A stretch of 64,000 nt of DNA from Pseudonocardia sp. HH130629-09 (GCF_001294645.1 NZ_CP011868.1:4216001-4280000); one strand, 5' to 3'. Positions 1 to 8,995 are shown, numbered from the stretch's first letter. Translations and numbers: made by a program. Notes: generated by a model from the sequence alone, not told the origin.

Positions 1-139
1 CACCGGCCCGCTCGAGCGCGGCCTTGATGGCGACACCGCCCAGCTGGGCCCCGGAGAAGCCCTTCAGGGAGCCGAGCAGACGGCCCATCGGCGTGCGGGC
101 GCCGGCGACGATCACGGTTCCGGACACGGGGTCCTCCAT
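1..139 (-). CDS. Acetyl-CoA C-acetyltransferase (thiolase), N-terminal fragment at window edge
   Basis: Only the first 46 codons are in the window; the gene runs off the left edge. The visible N-terminus carries the thiolase opening [12 protein letters not shown], then a [16 protein letters not shown] segment typical of biosynthetic or degradative thiolases. The family condenses two acetyl-CoA to acetoacetyl-CoA or does the reverse; which direction dominates cannot be told here. ATG at 139 is chosen; an in-frame GTG at 127 is an alternative. It is divergent from the methylmalonyl-CoA epimerase gene, and the 126-bp gap holds a palindrome shared with ccr, hbd and meaA promoters, which suggests a role in the same C4/C5 acyl-CoA pathway. 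Confidence 0.85.
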   Translation of the reverse strand, partial: MEDPVSGTVIVAGARTPMGRLLGSLKGFSGAQLGGVAIKAALERAG

Positions 140-231
140 CAGGCTTCGTTGTCAGGTGGGCCGCCACCATACCCACGGCGACGACCCGTCCGGACGCACC
201 GAACGGTGGGGGTGACCAGCGGCACAGACTC

Positions 232-245
232 CTACCGGCGAGTAG
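232..245. promoter_or_regulatory. Predicted operator, site 1 of the TACY-N4-RGTA set
   Basis: CTACCGGCGAGTAG, a near-perfect palindrome (half sites CTACC / AGTAG), lies 20 bp before the epimerase ATG in the thiolase-epimerase divergent gap. It differs at two positions from the minus-strand form of the site before meaA (CTACTGACGAGTAG). Binding by a TetR- or GntR-like repressor is inference. Confidence 0.45.
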
Positions 246-265
246 AACCGGTAGCTTCAGCCCCC

Positions 266-724
266 ATGACGACAACCGAGGACGCCCTGTCGCCGCTGGT
301 CGTGGCCGTGGACCACGTGGGCATCGCGGTGCCCGACCTGGACGAGGCCATCCGCTGGTACGCGGACAACCTGGGCCTGGTCGCGGTGCACACCGAGACC
401 AACACCGAGCAGGGCGTGCGCGAGGCCATGCTGGGAGCACCGGGCGAGGCGGCCGGCGCCACGAAGGTGCAGCTGCTCGCCCCGCTGAACGAGGACTCGA
501 CGATCGCGAAGTTCATCGGGCGCAACGGCCCGGGCCTGCAGCAGGTCGCCTACCGGGTCACCGACGTCGCCGCCGCGGCGGACGCGCTGCGGGCGAAGGG
601 CCTGCGCCTGCTCTACGACGCCCCGCGTCGTGGCACGTCGAACTCGAAGGTCAACTTCGTGCACCCGAAGGACGCCGGCGGAGTGCTGGTCGAGCTCGTC
701 GAGCCGGCCGCGGACGCGCACTGA
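266..724 (+). CDS. mce: Methylmalonyl-CoA epimerase
   Basis: A 152-residue vicinal-oxygen-chelate protein, the usual length of methylmalonyl-CoA epimerase. It interconverts (2R)- and (2S)-methylmalonyl-CoA, linking B12-dependent mutases to propionyl-CoA carboxylase. The N-terminal DHVGIAVPDLDEAIRWY supplies the first metal-ligand His and the C-terminal GGVLVELVEP the ligand Glu; the middle has the family segment QLLAPLNEDSTIAKFI. ATG at 266 is preferred because homologous sequence begins about there; an upstream in-frame start at 149 would add 39 low-complexity residues covering the putative operator. Neighbours are a divergent thiolase and, 200 bp downstream, ccr, consistent with an ethylmalonyl-CoA pathway cluster. 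Confidence 0.9.
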   Translation: MTTTEDALSPLVVAVDHVGIAVPDLDEAIRWYADNLGLVAVHTETNTEQGVREAMLGAPGEAAGATKVQLLAPLNEDSTIAKFIGRNGPGLQQVAYRVTDVAAAADALRAKGLRLLYDAPRRGTSNSKVNFVHPKDAGGVLVELVEPAADAH

Positions 725-839
725 CGGGCGGAGGGACGGCCGGGGCACGACCCCGTCCCGAAGGACAGTACGGGCGTCCGGTGGGGTGGATCACGAAGTG
801 CGCTTCGGGTATCACCCTCACCGTCGAGCTACGGTTAAG

Positions 840-853
840 ATACTACGCAGTAA
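840..853. promoter_or_regulatory. Predicted operator, site 2, upstream of ccr
   Basis: ATACTACGCAGTAA contains the core TACT-N4-AGTA. The hexamer TAAGAT at 836-841 could be a -10 element, in which case the palindrome would sit on the transcription start. It is 72 bp before the ccr GTG. Inference from sequence similarity to sites 1, 3 and 4. Confidence 0.5.
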
Positions 854-924
854 CTTGCGGTATCCCAAGCACCATCGGGTGAGCCACCCGACTCCCCTGA
901 CAACGTCGCCATCGGAGGCCAGCA

Positions 925-2256
925 GTGAAGGACATCCGCGACGCCATCCTCGCCGGGCAGTTCACCGACGTCGGAGGCCTGGAGGTTCCCGAGCACTATC
1001 GGGGCGTCACCGTCCGCGCCGAGGACGTGGACATGTTCGAGGGTCTGACCACCAGGGAGAAGGACCCGCGCAAGAGCCTGCGCGTCGAGGACGTCCCGGT
1101 CCCCGAGCTCGGCCCCGGTGAGGCGCTCGTGGCCGTGATGGCCAGCGCGATCAACTACAACACCGTCTGGACCTCGATCTTCGAGCCCGTCTCGACGTTC
1201 AGCTTCCTCAAGCGCTACGGCAAGCTCTCGCCGCTGGCCAAGCGGCACGACCTGCCCTACCACGTGGTCGGCTCCGACCTCGCCGGCGTCGTCGTGCGGA
1301 CCGGCCCCGGCGTCAACACCTGGAAGCCCGGCGACCAGGTCGTCGCGCACTGCCTCTCGGTCGAGCTGGAGAGCCCGGACGGGCACTCGGACACGATGAT
1401 GGACCCGGAGCAGCGCATCTGGGGCTTCGAGACCAACTTCGGCGGCCTCGCCGAGCTGGCCCTGGTCAAGTCCAACCAGCTGATGCCGAAGCCGGACCAC
1501 CTCACCTGGGAGGAGGCCGCGTCCCCGGGCCTGGTCAACTCCACCGCCTACCGCCAGCTGGTGAGCAAGAACGGCGCCGACATGAAGCAGGGCGACGTCG
1601 TGCTGATCTGGGGCGCCTCCGGCGGCCTCGGCTCCTACGCCACCCAGTTCGCCCTCAACGGCGGCGCCACCCCGATCTGCGTCGTCTCCTCGGAGGAGAA
1701 GGCCCAGATCTGCCGCGACATGGGCGCGGAGCTGGTCATCGACCGCAACGCCGAGGGCTACCGGTTCTGGAAGGACGAGACCACCCAGGACCCCAAGGAG
1801 TGGAAGCGGCTCGGCGCGAAGATCCGCGAGCTCACCGGCGGCGAAGACCCCGACATCGTCTTCGAGCACCCGGGCCGCGAGACCTTCGGTGCGTCGGTCT
1901 ACGTCACCCGCAAGGGCGGTCAGATCGTCACCTGCGCCTCGACCTCGGGCTACATGCACGAGTTCGACAACCGCTACCTGTGGATGAACCTCAAGCGGAT
2001 CGTCGGCTCGCACTTCGCGAACTACCGCGAGGCCTACGAGGCCAACCGGCTCGTCGCCAAGGGCATGATCCACCCGACCCTGTCGCGGGTGTACCCGCTG
2101 GCCGAGACCGGCCAGGCCGCGAACGACGTCAAGCAGAACCTGCACCAGGGCAAGGTCGGTGTGCTGGCGCTGGCCCCGGAGGAGGGACTGGGCGTCACGA
2201 ACCCGGAGAAGCGCGAGCGTCACCTCGCCGGGATCAACCGCTTCCGGGGCGTCTGA
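925..2256 (+). CDS. ccr: Crotonyl-CoA carboxylase/reductase
   Basis: A 443-residue medium-chain dehydrogenase/reductase that aligns throughout with actinobacterial Ccr, which reductively carboxylates crotonyl-CoA to (2S)-ethylmalonyl-CoA with NADPH and CO2. The N-terminal half carries the GroES-like fold (GSDLAGVVVRTGPGVNTWKPGD) and the centre the nucleotide-binding loop WGASGGLGSYATQ. The N-terminus KDIRDAILAG and the segment SALNY-like ASAINYNTVWTSIFEP are family hallmarks. GTG at 925 follows a GGAGG at 914-918. A strong hairpin follows the stop. The product also provides extender units for polyketides in this group. Together with meaA at 16.4 kb it marks the ethylmalonyl-CoA pathway. Confidence 0.95.
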   Translation: MKDIRDAILAGQFTDVGGLEVPEHYRGVTVRAEDVDMFEGLTTREKDPRKSLRVEDVPVPELGPGEALVAVMASAINYNTVWTSIFEPVSTFSFLKRYGKLSPLAKRHDLPYHVVGSDLAGVVVRTGPGVNTWKPGDQVVAHCLSVELESPDGHSDTMMDPEQRIWGFETNFGGLAELALVKSNQLMPKPDHLTWEEAASPGLVNSTAYRQLVSKNGADMKQGDVVLIWGASGGLGSYATQFALNGGATPICVVSSEEKAQICRDMGAELVIDRNAEGYRFWKDETTQDPKEWKRLGAKIRELTGGEDPDIVFEHPGRETFGASVYVTRKGGQIVTCASTSGYMHEFDNRYLWMNLKRIVGSHFANYREAYEANRLVAKGMIHPTLSRVYPLAETGQAANDVKQNLHQGKVGVLALAPEEGLGVTNPEKRERHLAGINRFRGV

Positions 2257-2278
2257 CGTCCCCCGGGGTGCTGCTGTC

Positions 2279-2311
2279 GGGGCCCGTCCGTGTGCCACAC
2301 GGACGGGCCCC
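2279..2311 (+). terminator. Rho-independent-like hairpin after ccr
   Basis: Sixteen complementary bases per arm (GGGGCCCGTCCGTGTG and its exact complement) separated by one base, so about 14 pairs can form. No T-run follows, as is common in actinobacteria. It sits 22 bp after the ccr stop. Confidence 0.7.
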
Positions 2312-2382
2312 TGTCCAGAGCAGGGTGAACCCCGTGACGCCGGGTCGCGAACTCACGGCTGTGGAACATTCGCGGCGGTACG

Positions 2383-3758
2383 GTGAACGACATGGCCGGT
2401 GACCACGATGTGCCCGTACCCCGGACCGGTTTCTCGATCGCGCGCCGGGGCTACGACCAGGCGCAGGTCGACGGCCACCTGCGCCGGCTCGACGCCGAGG
2501 TCCGCATGCTGGCCGCCGACCGGGACGCCGCGGTCGCCCAGAACACCCGGCTGAGCCGCGAGCTCGACGACGCCCGCACCCGCGCCGAGGCGATGCAGCA
2601 GCAGGTCAACCGGCTCGCCGGCCCCCGCAGAGCGTGCAGGGCATGAGCGAGCGGCTCCGCTCGATGCTGCGCCTGGCCGAGGACGAGGTCGCCGAGATGC
2701 ACGCCTCGGCCGGCCGCGACATCGCCGCGCAGCGCAGGCAGGCCGACAAGCACGCCCGCGCCGTCCTCGACGACGCCCGGGCCCGCGCCGAGCAGACAGT
2801 CACCCAGGCCCGGTCCCAGGCCGAGGAGGCCGCCGACCGCGCCGCCGCGCTCGACCGCGCCGTCGACGAGAAGCAGACCCGGGTGGAGCGGGAGCTGGCC
2901 GAGCTGCGCGAGCGCACCGAGACCGATCTCGCCGATCAGCGCCGCACCACCGAGGCGGAGCTGGCCGAGCAGCGGTCGACGGCCGAGCGCACCCTGACCG
3001 AGAAGCGCAGCACCACCGAGCACGAGCTCGCCGAGGCCGAGCGTGCCGTCACCGACCGCATCACCCGGGCCGACACCGACGCGCGCGAGAACCGCGAACA
3101 GGTCGAGCACGACTTCCGGATCGCGATGGACCAGCGCCGCACCGAGGCCCTGAACTCCCTGTTCGCCGAGCGCGACGCGCTGGAGGCCGACCTCTCCCGC
3201 CGGGAACGCGAGGCCGCCGAGCGCATCCGCCACGACATCGACCAGGCCCGCGCCGACGGCGAGAAGATCCGCTCCGACGCCCTCCGCGACGCCCAGGAGA
3301 CCATCGAGGCGGCGCAGCACCGTGTCGATCAGCTCACCGGGTTGCGCGCCCGGCTGACCGAGCAGCTGCGCGCCGCCCGCGCGCTCATCGAGTCCGGCGT
3401 CGACGACCTCGACGCCGGCCCGGACCTGGCCGACCTGCCCGTCGACCAGCCGCCCGCCGAGCGGTCCTCGGTCGACCGGCTGCCCGCCGAGCAGGCCCCT
3501 GCGGGGTCCGGGGCAGCCGAGACCGGCACCTCCGGGGCCCCCGCGTCGGGTTCCGCCGACACCCCGGCGGCCGCACCCCGCACGGTCGAGGAGGCCGTCG
3601 CGGCGCGGGAGCGCCGCTCCGCCGCGACCGCGGAGGACGGGTCGGTGTCCCCGACCGGCTCGACGGGCAGCGGGTCGTCCGGATCCGGCCGCCCCCGGCC
3701 CTCGCCGCGGGCCCGCAGCGGCTACAGCGGCGGCAAGCGCGCCGCACGCACCCGCTGA
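2383..3758 (+). pseudogene. DivIVA/Wag31-like coiled-coil protein, frame broken by one base
   Basis: Two adjoining frames make one protein. The first (GTG 2383, stop at 2644-2646) has the DivIVA-type start FSIARRGYDQAQVDGHLRRLDAEV; the second (from about 2634 to 3758) is a long charged coiled coil rich in Glu, Arg and Ala, ending in a Pro/Ser/Ala-rich tail of roughly 120 residues. Adding one C to the C5 run at 2622-2626 joins them as GPPQSVQGMSERLRSML, which reads naturally. Intact homologues in actinobacteria are described as DivIVA-domain proteins acting at the cell pole or septum; the exact role is unknown. Either a recent frameshift or a sequencing error. A shorter product could start at ATG 2643. 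Confidence 0.75.
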
Positions 3759-3780
3759 CCCGGGGTCGGCCCCGCTCGGC

Positions 3781-4101
3781 TCAGTGCCGCCGGAACCCCG
3801 CGCGACGACGGTCCCGCGCGTTCCAGCACGGCAGGTGCCAGTGCCGCCGCTCCTCGACGACGCCGCGGCCGTCGTCGGCGGGCCAGGTCACCACGTGGGG
3901 CATCCCCGAGGGCAGCAGCTGGTCGCAGCCGGGGCACCGGTAGTGCTTCACCGTGGTGCCGCCCGGCACCCGGCGGACGTAGTGCTCGCCGTCGCGGCCG
4001 CTCTCCAGGTCGGTCGTCATGCCGCTGCCCAGCGGTGGCGCGACGGGACGGCCCCGCCCTCGTTCCGAGGGGCGGGGCCGTCTGCCGCGTCCACGAGCCA
4101 T
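3781..4101 (-). CDS. Small zinc-ribbon-like protein of unknown function
   Basis: A 106-residue protein with a basic N-terminus (RGRGRRPRPSERGRGR) and a conserved C-terminal part containing CPGCDQLLPSGMPHVV and, 35 residues on, RRHWHLPCW. The CxxC plus HxxxC arrangement suggests a bound zinc. Homologues are common in actinobacteria without assigned function; I do not recognise a role. It starts 19 bp after the stop of the 3-hydroxyacyl-CoA dehydrogenase gene on the same strand, so it is probably cotranscribed. The start could instead be the internal ATG at residue 28. Confidence 0.7.
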   Translation of the reverse strand: MARGRGRRPRPSERGRGRPVAPPLGSGMTTDLESGRDGEHYVRRVPGGTTVKHYRCPGCDQLLPSGMPHVVTWPADDGRGVVEERRHWHLPCWNARDRRRAGFRRH

Positions 4102-4120
4102 GCGACCAGTGTCGCAAGCG

Positions 4121-5905
4121 CTACCGCTTGGTGTAGTCCCGGAAGCCGTGACCGGTCTTACGCCCGAGGCGGCCCGCGGTCACCAGGTGCTCCAGCAGCG
4201 GCGCCGGGGCGAACCCGGCCTGGTGGAACTCCGCGTGCAGCGACTTCTCGATCGCCAGCGACACGTCGAGCCCGACGACGTCGAGCAGCTCGAACGGGCC
4301 CATCGGCAGCGCGCAACCGGTCTTCATCGCGGCGTCGATGTCGTCGGCGGTGGCGTAGTGGGCCTCCAGCATCTTCACCGCGTCGTTCAGGTACGGGAAC
4401 AGCAGCGCGTTGACGATGAACCCGGCCCGGTCGCCGCAGCTCACCGGCACCTTCTTGAGCTTCTGGCACACGTCGAGGACGGTGGCCGCCACGTCGCGCG
4501 AGGTGCCGATCGTGGACACGACCTCGACCAGCTTCATCACCGGCGCCGGGTTGAAGAAGTGCATGCCGATCACGTCGCCCGGACGCTGGGTGACCGCGGC
4601 ACACTCGACGACGGGCAACGAGGAGGTCGTCGTCGCGAGGATGGCACCGGGCTTGCAGATCTCGTCGAGCGCGCCGAACATCGCCCGCTTGACGCCGAGC
4701 TCCTCGGCGACGGCCTCGACGACCAGGTCGACGTCGGCCATGTCCTCCAGCGCGGTGGTGCCGCTGATCCGGGCGAGGACGGCGTCGCGGCCGGCCTCGT
4801 CCAGCTTCCCGCGGGCGACCGCCTTGTCCAGGGACTTGCGGACCAGCGCGACCGAGCCCTCGACCTTGGAGTCGCTGCGGCCGCGGACGACGACGTCGTA
4901 GCCGGCCTTGGCGAACACCTCGACGATGCCCGAGGCCATCGTGCCGGTGCCGACCACGCCGACCCGCGCCACGTCGCGCAGGGTCACGTCCGCGGGAACG
5001 GCCGAGGCCGGGGTCTCCCCGTCGGCGACGACGGTGGAGCTGTGCGGTGCGGAGTAGGTGTAGAAGCCGCGCCCGGTCTTCCGGCCGAGCAGGCCCGCGG
5101 TGATCATCTGCTTGAACACCGGGTTCGGCGCGTGCATCAGGTTGCGCGACTCGCCGTACATCGTCTCGAGGATCTCGTAGGCGGTGTCCAGGCCGATGAG
5201 GTCGAGCAGGGCCAGCGGGCCCATCGGGTAGCCGCAGCCGTAGCGCATGCCGGCGTCGAGGTCCTCGCGGCTGGCGTAGCGCTCGGCGTACATCTTCGCG
5301 GCATGGTTGAGGTAGCCGAACAGCAGCGCGTTGGCGATGAAGCCCGCGCGGTCGCCGATGACGACCGGGACCTTCCCGAGGGAGTCGGCGAACGCCTGGA
5401 CGTCGGAGATGACGTCGGGCTCGGTGACGACGGTCCGCACGACCTCGACCAGCTTCTGGACCGGCGCCGGGTTGAAGAAGTGCATCCCGACGACCTTGCC
5501 CGGGCGCGTGGTGCGCACGGCCAGCTCGGTGACCGACAGCGACGAGGTGTTCGAGGCGAGGATGGCGTCCTCGGCGACGACCTTGTCGACCTCGGCCAGC
5601 AGCGCGGTCTTGGCGTCCAGGCTCTCCGGGATGGCCTCGACGACCAGCTGCGCCGGTGCCAGGTCGGCCAGGGTGGTGGTCACGGTGATGCGACCGAGGA
5701 GCTCGTCGGCCTGCTCCCGGGTGAGCTTGCCGCGCTCGATGGCGCGGTCGGTCGAGGCCGCGAGATGGGCTCTGCCGCGCTCCCCCGCGGTGTCGTCCAC
5801 CTCGACGGCGATCACATCGAGACCGTTGCGGGCGAACACCTCGACGATGCCTGCCCCCATCGTGCCGAGGCCGACCACTCCGACGGTCCGGAACTCACGT
5901 GCCAC
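4121..5905 (-). CDS. 3-hydroxyacyl-CoA (3-hydroxybutyryl-CoA) dehydrogenase, tandem two-domain form
   Basis: 594 residues forming two successive 3-hydroxyacyl-CoA dehydrogenase units. Unit 1 has the NAD loop VGLGTMGAGI (about residues 11-20) and the catalytic His motif MHFFNPAPVQKLVEV (141-155); unit 2 repeats both, with GVVGTGTMASGI near 317-326 and a second MHFFNPAPVMKLVEV. Each unit also ends with its own helical dimerisation domain (GYPMGPLALLDLIGLD; ALPMGPFELLDVVGLD). The reaction is NAD(P)-dependent interconversion of 3-oxoacyl-CoA and 3-hydroxyacyl-CoA, fitting the step between thiolase and crotonase leading to crotonyl-CoA for Ccr. A TACC-N4-GGTA palindrome lies 68 bp upstream of the start. 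Confidence 0.92.
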   Translation of the reverse strand: MAREFRTVGVVGLGTMGAGIVEVFARNGLDVIAVEVDDTAGERGRAHLAASTDRAIERGKLTREQADELLGRITVTTTLADLAPAQLVVEAIPESLDAKTALLAEVDKVVAEDAILASNTSSLSVTELAVRTTRPGKVVGMHFFNPAPVQKLVEVVRTVVTEPDVISDVQAFADSLGKVPVVIGDRAGFIANALLFGYLNHAAKMYAERYASREDLDAGMRYGCGYPMGPLALLDLIGLDTAYEILETMYGESRNLMHAPNPVFKQMITAGLLGRKTGRGFYTYSAPHSSTVVADGETPASAVPADVTLRDVARVGVVGTGTMASGIVEVFAKAGYDVVVRGRSDSKVEGSVALVRKSLDKAVARGKLDEAGRDAVLARISGTTALEDMADVDLVVEAVAEELGVKRAMFGALDEICKPGAILATTTSSLPVVECAAVTQRPGDVIGMHFFNPAPVMKLVEVVSTIGTSRDVAATVLDVCQKLKKVPVSCGDRAGFIVNALLFPYLNDAVKMLEAHYATADDIDAAMKTGCALPMGPFELLDVVGLDVSLAIEKSLHAEFHQAGFAPAPLLEHLVTAGRLGRKTGHGFRDYTKR

Positions 5906-5972
5906 GCTGCAACCTCCACCGATTCGACAACCTTGTCTTCCGCGTCGGCGCCGATCCTGTCATCCAGAGGTG

Positions 5973-5986
5973 CTACCAGTGGGTAA
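5973..5986. promoter_or_regulatory. Predicted operator, site 4, upstream of the 3-hydroxyacyl-CoA dehydrogenase gene
   Basis: CTACCAGTGGGTAA has the core TACC-N4-GGTA and lies in the gap before the minus-strand dehydrogenase gene. It matches the pattern seen before mce, ccr and meaA. Function inferred. Confidence 0.4.
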
Positions 5987-6049
5987 CATGCGACCAGGAC
6001 CACCCCGCCGTGCGGGAAGGGCCCTGGTCGTCGGGGGAGTAAGGACGCC

Positions 6050-7582
6050 TCAGCGCCCGTGCCGGGCCTTCACGATCCCGACGAGCGTCTGCATCGTGCG
6101 CGCGGTCCGTTTGAAGCTGGTGACCACGATCGGCATCCCGAACCGCTGCCGGGCGATCGACTGGGCGCGGGTGAACTCGCGCAGCCCGTCGGCGCCGTGG
6201 ATGCGGCCGAAGCCGGACTCCCCCACCCCGCCGAAGGGCAGCGACGGGATCCCGGCGAAGGAGATCACGCCGTTGATCGAGACCATGCCGCAGCGCAGCC
6301 GCTGCGCGATCTGCTCCCCGCGCTTCGCGGAGAACACCGTCGCGCCGAGGCCGTATCCGGTGGCGTTGGCACGGCGGACCGCTTCGTCGACGTCGGGCAC
6401 CCGGTTGACCACGACGAGCGGGCCGAAGGTCTCCTCGGTGACCGCGACGGAGTCCTCGGGCACGTCGGCGATGACGACCGGGGAGATCGACCCGCCCTGG
6501 GCGGGCACCGAGTCGGCGCCACCGACGATCGCGCGGCCGCCGCGTTCCAGGGCGTCGGTGACGTGCCGGCGCACGATCTCGGTCTGCGACGGCATCGTCA
6601 TCGGCCCGAGGTCGCCCTCGTTCGTGGCGGTGCCGACCTGCAGCGCCGACGCCGCGGCCCGCACCTTCTCCAGGAACCGGCCCGCGACGGATTCGACGAC
6701 GTAGACCCGCTCCACCCCGACGCAGGTCTGCCCCGCGTTGGACATCCCGCCCCAGACGGCGGCGTCCGCGGCGCCGTCGAGATCGGCATCGGCGTCGACG
6801 ATCAGCGGGTCCTTGCCGCCGCACTCCATGAGCACCGGCACCAGGTTCTCCGCGCAGGCGGCCATCACCCGGCGCCCGGTCGCGGCGGACCCGGTGAACG
6901 CGATCTTGCCGATGCCGGGGGCGCGGCACAGCTCGGCGCCGGTCGGCCCGAACCCGGTGACGACGGTCAGCAGCGGGTACCGGCCCACCTCGGGGACCGC
7001 CTCGGCGAGCGTGCGGGCGATCTCGTGCCCGACGCCCGGGGTCAGCTCCGAGGGCTTGAACACCACGGTGTTGCCGGCGGCCAGCGCGTAGGCGATCGAG
7101 CCCATCGGCGTGAAGAACGGGTAGTTCCACGGCCCGATGACGCCGACGACGCCCAGCGGCCGGTACGCCACCGACGCAGCCTGGTTCGCCATCAGCAGGC
7201 CCGGGGACACCGAGCGCCGCCCGAGCACCTTTTTCGCGTTCGCCGAGGCCCAGTCCAGGTGGTCGATGGCGAGCACGACCTCGAGTCGGGCGTCGTCGAG
7301 CGGCTTGCCGGTCTCGGCGGCGACGACGCCCGCGACCCGGTCCAGCTGCGCGACCAGCACCTTCTTCCACGCCGCGAGCCTGCGGCGGCGCTCGTCGAAG
7401 CCGAGCCCGTCCCACCAGACGGCGGCCTCGGCGGCGTCCCGGACCCGGGCGCGGACGTGCTCGCCGTCGTGCACGGGGTAGCGGGCCAGCTCCTCGCCGG
7501 TACGGGGCGAGAGCGACGCGAAGTCCCCGGAAGCGGGGACGGCGGCCGTCGTAGGGGTGGAGTCAGCGGCGGTGGCACTCAC
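6050..7582 (-). CDS. NAD(P)-dependent aldehyde dehydrogenase (succinate-semialdehyde dehydrogenase-like)
   Basis: 510 residues of the aldehyde dehydrogenase superfamily. Visible landmarks are GPWNYPFFTP (150-159, the oxyanion Asn), FKPSEL (175-180), the FTGSAATG loop, the general base Glu253 in LMECGGKDP and the nucleophile Cys287 in SNAGQTCVG. The C-terminus LPFGGVGESGFGR is typical. It oxidises an aldehyde to the acid; homologues in actinobacteria are often named succinic semialdehyde dehydrogenase, but substrate cannot be read from sequence. It precedes (in transcription follows) nucS by 62 bp on the same strand. Confidence 0.88.
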   Translation of the reverse strand: MSATAADSTPTTAAVPASGDFASLSPRTGEELARYPVHDGEHVRARVRDAAEAAVWWDGLGFDERRRRLAAWKKVLVAQLDRVAGVVAAETGKPLDDARLEVVLAIDHLDWASANAKKVLGRRSVSPGLLMANQAASVAYRPLGVVGVIGPWNYPFFTPMGSIAYALAAGNTVVFKPSELTPGVGHEIARTLAEAVPEVGRYPLLTVVTGFGPTGAELCRAPGIGKIAFTGSAATGRRVMAACAENLVPVLMECGGKDPLIVDADADLDGAADAAVWGGMSNAGQTCVGVERVYVVESVAGRFLEKVRAAASALQVGTATNEGDLGPMTMPSQTEIVRRHVTDALERGGRAIVGGADSVPAQGGSISPVVIADVPEDSVAVTEETFGPLVVVNRVPDVDEAVRRANATGYGLGATVFSAKRGEQIAQRLRCGMVSINGVISFAGIPSLPFGGVGESGFGRIHGADGLREFTRAQSIARQRFGMPIVVTSFKRTARTMQTLVGIVKARHGR

Positions 7583-7644
7583 GTGACCAGGCTAGACGCC
7601 GCGGCAAGGCCCGGCCGGGCCCGCGCTGGCCCGGCGGGGCCGCC

Positions 7645-8313
7645 TCAGAACAGAAGCAGGTCGTCGCGCGCCATGCCCCGCAGCGCGTCGTAGTCGACGG
7701 TCACGCAGCGGATCCCGCGGTCCACGGCCAGCGTGCGGGCCTGCGGCTTGATCTGCTGGGCCGCGAACACCCCCTCGACCGGCGCGAGCAGCGGGTCGCG
7801 GTTCATCAGCTCCAGGTACCGGGTGAGCTGCTCGACGCCGTCGATCTCGCCGCGGCGCTTCACCTCGACCGCGACGTGCGCGCCGCTCCCGTCGCGCAGC
7901 AGCAGGTCGACCGGGCCGACCGCGGTCATGTACTCGCGCCGGACCAGGGTGTGGCCCTCCCCGAAGGTCTCCGGGTGCGCGGCGAGCAGCTCCTGCAGGT
8001 GCGCCTCGACGCCGTCCTTGACCAGGCCCGGGTCGACGCCCAGCTCGTGGCTGGAGTCGTGCAGCACCTCGTCGATGGTGATGACCAGCGACTCGTCGGC
8101 CTTGTTGCGCACCGTCCACACACCGGGCTCCTCAGTGAGCCAGCACGGTGGGGACATCCAGTTGAGCGGCTTGTAGGCACGGTCGTCGGCGTGGATGCTC
8201 ACCGAGCCGTCCCGTTTGACCAGCAGCAACCGGGGGGCCATGGGCAGATGGGCGGTCAGCCGTCCGACGTAGTCCACCTGGCAGCGGGCGATGACGAGAC
8301 GCACCCGCCTCAC
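7645..8313 (-). CDS. nucS: Endonuclease NucS, mismatch-specific
   Basis: A 222-residue protein closely matching mycobacterial NucS, which cleaves double-stranded DNA at G-T, G-G and T-T mismatches and provides non-canonical mismatch repair in actinobacteria lacking MutS/MutL. The N-terminus [20 protein letters not shown] and the block [16 protein letters not shown] are family signatures; the RecB-like nuclease core is [13 protein letters not shown] followed by [20 protein letters not shown]. The C-terminus ends in LLLF, resembling the beta-clamp-binding tail of the family. GTG at 8313 is preferred (GTG 8304 possible). Divergent from a NUDIX gene with only about 15-33 bp between starts, so both transcripts are probably leaderless or nearly so. 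Confidence 0.93.
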   Translation of the reverse strand: MRRVRLVIARCQVDYVGRLTAHLPMAPRLLLVKRDGSVSIHADDRAYKPLNWMSPPCWLTEEPGVWTVRNKADESLVITIDEVLHDSSHELGVDPGLVKDGVEAHLQELLAAHPETFGEGHTLVRREYMTAVGPVDLLLRDGSGAHVAVEVKRRGEIDGVEQLTRYLELMNRDPLLAPVEGVFAAQQIKPQARTLAVDRGIRCVTVDYDALRGMARDDLLLF

Positions 8314-8328
8314 TGTAGGGCCGAGCGG

Positions 8329-8886
8329 ATGGATCACCCTGGGCGGGTGATCGAGCAGACCTCGACCCGGCAGGTGTACGCCAACGACTGGATGAGCGTC
8401 CGCGAGGACGGCATCCGGCTCCCGGACGGCACCGAAGGGCTCTACGGCATCGTCGACAAGCCCACCTATGCCCTGGTGATCCCCCGCGACGACGACGGCC
8501 GCCTGCACCTCGTGGAGCAGTACCGCTACCCGGTGGGCGGCCGCCGCTGGGAATTCCCGGCGGGCACCGCGCCCGACCGGGCCGACCAGGACCCGGCCGA
8601 GCTGGCGGTGCGTGAGCTCGTCGAGGAGACCGGGCTGGCCGCGGAGCACATGACCCTGCTCGGCACGCTCGACTGCGCGCCGGGCATGTCCAGCCAGCGC
8701 GGGAACGTCTACCTCGCGACCGGGCTGACCGCGGGGCCGCCGCGCCGTGAGCACTCCGAGCAGGACATGCGCGCCGCCTGGTTCACCACCGCCGAGCTGA
8801 CGGCGATGATCCGCCGCGGCGCGCTCACCGACGCCCAGTCACTCGCCGCCTGGGCCCTGCTCACCCTGCACGACGCGGGCACCTGA
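8329..8886 (+). CDS. NUDIX hydrolase, ADP-ribose pyrophosphatase-like
   Basis: 185 residues from ATG 8329 (179 from GTG 8347; both are plausible). The Nudix box is visible as the segment from [16 protein letters not shown] into RELVEETGL, with the catalytic REx2EE pattern, preceded by [17 protein letters not shown], a layout typical of ADP-ribose or related nucleoside diphosphate sugar pyrophosphatases. The acidic metal-binding cluster follows the family spacing. Likely role is removal of ADP-ribose or damaged nucleotides in the cytosol; the substrate is not determined. Divergent from nucS, convergent with the P450 gene. Confidence 0.85.
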   Translation: MDHPGRVIEQTSTRQVYANDWMSVREDGIRLPDGTEGLYGIVDKPTYALVIPRDDDGRLHLVEQYRYPVGGRRWEFPAGTAPDRADQDPAELAVRELVEETGLAAEHMTLLGTLDCAPGMSSQRGNVYLATGLTAGPPRREHSEQDMRAAWFTTAELTAMIRRGALTDAQSLAAWALLTLHDAGT

Positions 8887-8923
8887 CCGGCGCCCACGGC
8901 CGCCGTTCGTGGTCGCCGCTCCA

Positions 8924-8987
8924 TGATCGCCGGGAGTGGAGCGCCGGGTGCGGTCGGCTACACCATGGGCTCCACTCCCGGCGATCA
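8924..8987. repeat. Long perfect inverted repeat between convergent genes
   Basis: Nineteen bases per arm (TGATCGCCGGGAGTGGAGC and its exact complement at 8969-8987) with a 26-base loop. It lies between the NUDIX and P450 stop codons, so it may act as a bidirectional terminator. The arm length is unusual and a second short repeat (CGCTCCA/TGGAGCG) overlaps the left arm. Confidence 0.7.
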
Positions 8988-8995
8988 CCCGGGGA

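Noticed and set aside
791..802. TCACGAAGTGCG before ccr, identical to 12 bp of the IS701-like right end at 13251
   Set aside because: Too short and without further similarity on either side; probably chance, or at most an old remnant that cannot be shown.
4019..5986. A 655-codon open frame on the plus strand opposite the 3-hydroxyacyl-CoA dehydrogenase gene, and many similar long antisense frames (for example 8936-10702, 41848-45204, 44699-46624)
   Set aside because: High third-position GC keeps antisense frames open. Their products are Arg/Pro/His/Gly-rich or repetitive and match no family, while the opposite strand has complete conserved genes.
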